Of a stretch of 64,000 bases of DNA, positions 62,685 through 64,000 are shown piece by piece. The stretch is from NCBI RefSeq assembly GCF_030052815.1, contig NC_079496.1:68313652-68377651 (forward strand), read 5' to 3'. The DNA comes from Hevea brasiliensis (Eukaryota > Streptophyta > Magnoliopsida > Malpighiales > Euphorbiaceae). The notes under the pieces were generated by a model. It ran no database searches and was not told the DNA's origin. It was given only the letters and a program-made list of their open reading frames with translations. Both the position numbers and the translations under genes were made by a program. Numbering within the stretch: position 1 is the first letter of the stretch; each line of letters begins with the position of its first letter.

Positions 62685-63812
62685 ATGGACCATTCATCTC
62701 AGAGAGCAGTCGAGGAGGAAGTTGAGAGTCATGCTCCACCTGCAGCAGCTGAGACTGGGGGTAGGGGAGAACCTACTCCGCCAGCTCAAGCAGAGCCTGC
62801 TCAGCCTCCACAGGCCATATTCCAGCAAATGGCCAATTTCTTCAGACAAATGGCAGGGGTAATGCCAGCACCACCACCACCACCAGCTCCACAGCAGAAA
62901 TCACACCTGGAAAAACTGAGGAAGTTTGGAGCAGTGGACTTCTATGGTAAGAGAGAAGATGATTCTGTTGCAGCTGAGAATTGGTTGAACAGAACAGGCA
63001 GAGTTCTAAAACAACTCCACTGCACCCCATAGCAAAATTTAGAGGCTGCCATATCTCTGTTGCAAGATGATGCCTATGAGTGGTGGGACACGGTATCCAG
63101 TGAGGTGCAGCCAGAAGTTATGACATGGGACTTCTTTCTCTCCGAGTTTAAGAAGAAATATGTGGGTACTGTATACTTAGAAGAGAGAAGAAGGGAATTT
63201 ATTAACCTAAGGCAGAGACAGTTGTCAGTGGCTGAGTATGAGAAGGAATTTGTCAGATTAAGCCGCTACGGAAGGGAGATAGTCCCTAATGAGGCTGAAA
63301 GGTGTAAGAGATTTGAAGAAGGATTAAATGACAATATAAAGATCATGATCACTGCCTTGGGAATCACAGACTTCACCAAGATAGTGGAAGCTGCATTAAA
63401 AGTGGAAAAAGTGAGAATAAATGAACAAAATAGGAAAGATAGGCAGCGTAAGAGGGAATTTGGACCAAGACAGTCAAGTATACCAACTGATAGTAAGAAG
63501 TTTAAGGGTCCTAGTTCACAAGATCAGACACAGGGCCACAGAGGCCAGATGGGAATATCTATAGCTAGTTCCCCGGGCACAATAACAAGGGGATCAACCC
63601 CAGTGCCTGAATGTATGCATTGTGGTAGAAGACACAGAGGGGAGTGTCGATTGTTAACTGGAGAATGTTTCAAGCGTGGGGCTACGGATCATTTCATAAG
63701 AGATTGCCCTCAGAGGAGTGGTTCAATAGCTCCGGTACAAGTTGATAGACCTTTCCCTATAGTTCAAAGGGGTAAAAGATCGGGTAGAGCAGAAATGGCT
63801 GACATTTCATAG
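62685..63812 (+). pseudogene. gag: Element G gag with an internal TAG
   Basis: The frame starts at ATG 62685 (MDHSSQRAVEEEVESHAPP), with a Pro/Gln/Ala-rich N-terminus and KLRKFGAVDFYGKREDDSV, then TAG at 63030-63032, and continues in the same frame to 63812 with DDAYEWWDTVSSE, WDFFLSEFKKKYVG, RQLSVAEYEKEFVRLSRYG and RCKRFEEGLNDNIK. The CCHC region (about 63610-63710) has one CX2CX3HX4C-like set (CMHCGRRHRGEC) and a second (CFKRGATDHFIRDC) with Arg in place of the second Cys. Apart from the TAG it is open for about 375 codons, better preserved than any other gypsy gag here. Confidence 0.88.
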
Positions 63813-64000
63813 AAGATTGTTTCTGAGACAGTTGAAAAGCCCGAAGTCAGGGTGGCACCACAAGTATATGCTATGGAAGCTCAGGAAGAGCCAAACCCAG
63901 ACACTGATGAGGCGATGCAAGGAAGTGAAGAAACAAGGAGGTAGCAACTCCCCGATTACTTAAGTCAGGTAAATTTCGAGGACGAAATTTAAATTAGAGG
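63813..64000 (+). pseudogene. Element G: protease-flank remnant joined to the 3' terminal region
   Basis: After the TAG/TAA region the same frame continues briefly (VYAMEAQEEPNPD, which aligns with the MYAMRQREEAE segment just before protease in C) and ends at TAG near 63942. Then ACTTAAGTCAGGTAAATTTCGAGGACGAAAT matches the C sequence immediately before its polypurine tract. The join lies about 63940-63965. The window ends inside what should be the polypurine tract (AGAGG). Confidence 0.75.

Larger units (their letters stand above)
59000..64000 (+). mobile_element. Element G: Tekay-type gypsy element, apparently gag-only, runs off the window
   Basis: 5' LTR 59000-62557, primer site, gag 62685-63812, a short protease-flank remnant, then GTAAATTTCGAGGACGAAAT (63969 onward), which in C lies just upstream of the polypurine tract. 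PR, RT, RNase H and integrase are absent from the 1.44 kb of internal sequence, against 4.8 kb in C. The 3' LTR would lie outside the window, so the interpretation is not proven. The left flank TCTAG should reappear after it. Confidence 0.78.

Overview
This window is intergenic plant DNA built entirely from LTR retrotransposons. No host protein gene, tRNA or rRNA gene could be supported. The organism is most likely a eudicot: the sequence is AT-rich, with Ty3/gypsy elements of Tekay (Del) chromovirus type (LTRs of about 3.4-3.8 kb, a primer site matching initiator tRNA-Met, and in one element a C-terminal chromodomain) and Ty1/copia elements that look Angela-like (LTRs of about 2.1 kb, pol order PR-IN-RT-RNaseH, YVDD reverse transcriptase). 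I cannot name the species.

Layout. The names A-H are mine. Element A (Tekay-type, minus strand, 305 to 57153) is the oldest frame. Its pol and gag lie at 305-3175 and its 5' LTR starts at 3300. Two copia complexes have landed inside that LTR and split it into three pieces (3300-4977, 23806-25196, 56828-57153). The first complex is copia E (4978-23800, plus, target duplication AAAAT), which itself received copia F (12153-21649, plus, duplication GATGG) just before its 3' LTR. The second is copia B (25197-56822, plus, duplication ATTTC). B was hit twice: Tekay-type C (29169-41419, minus, duplication GATTG/AATTG) entered its gag, and copia D (44692-54063, minus, duplication GTGTA) entered its reverse transcriptase. 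To the right of A are an older LTR fragment H (57159-58851), an unassigned 148-bp spacer, and Tekay-type G (from 59000, plus), which runs off the window. Bases 1-304 are the end of one more Tekay-type LTR.

Condition. Every gag-pol frame is interrupted by frameshifts, stops or deletions, so nothing is expected to be autonomous as written. Copia F lacks its protease segment, and G appears to pass from gag straight to the 3' polypurine region, which would make it a gag-only element. Some frame breaks, especially in F, D and part of C, fall where related copies have CAG or CTG and this sequence has CG. That may be a consensus-sequence artefact, so the degree of decay should be read with care.

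How it fits together. Insertion order can be read directly from the nesting and the target duplications: A first, then E and B (relative order unknown), then F into E and C and D into B. The most interesting structural signals are tandem hairpin arrays in the copia 5' leaders, a shared in-frame TAG in the gag of A and G, an aberrant but integrated LTR end in D, and the gag-only layout of G.
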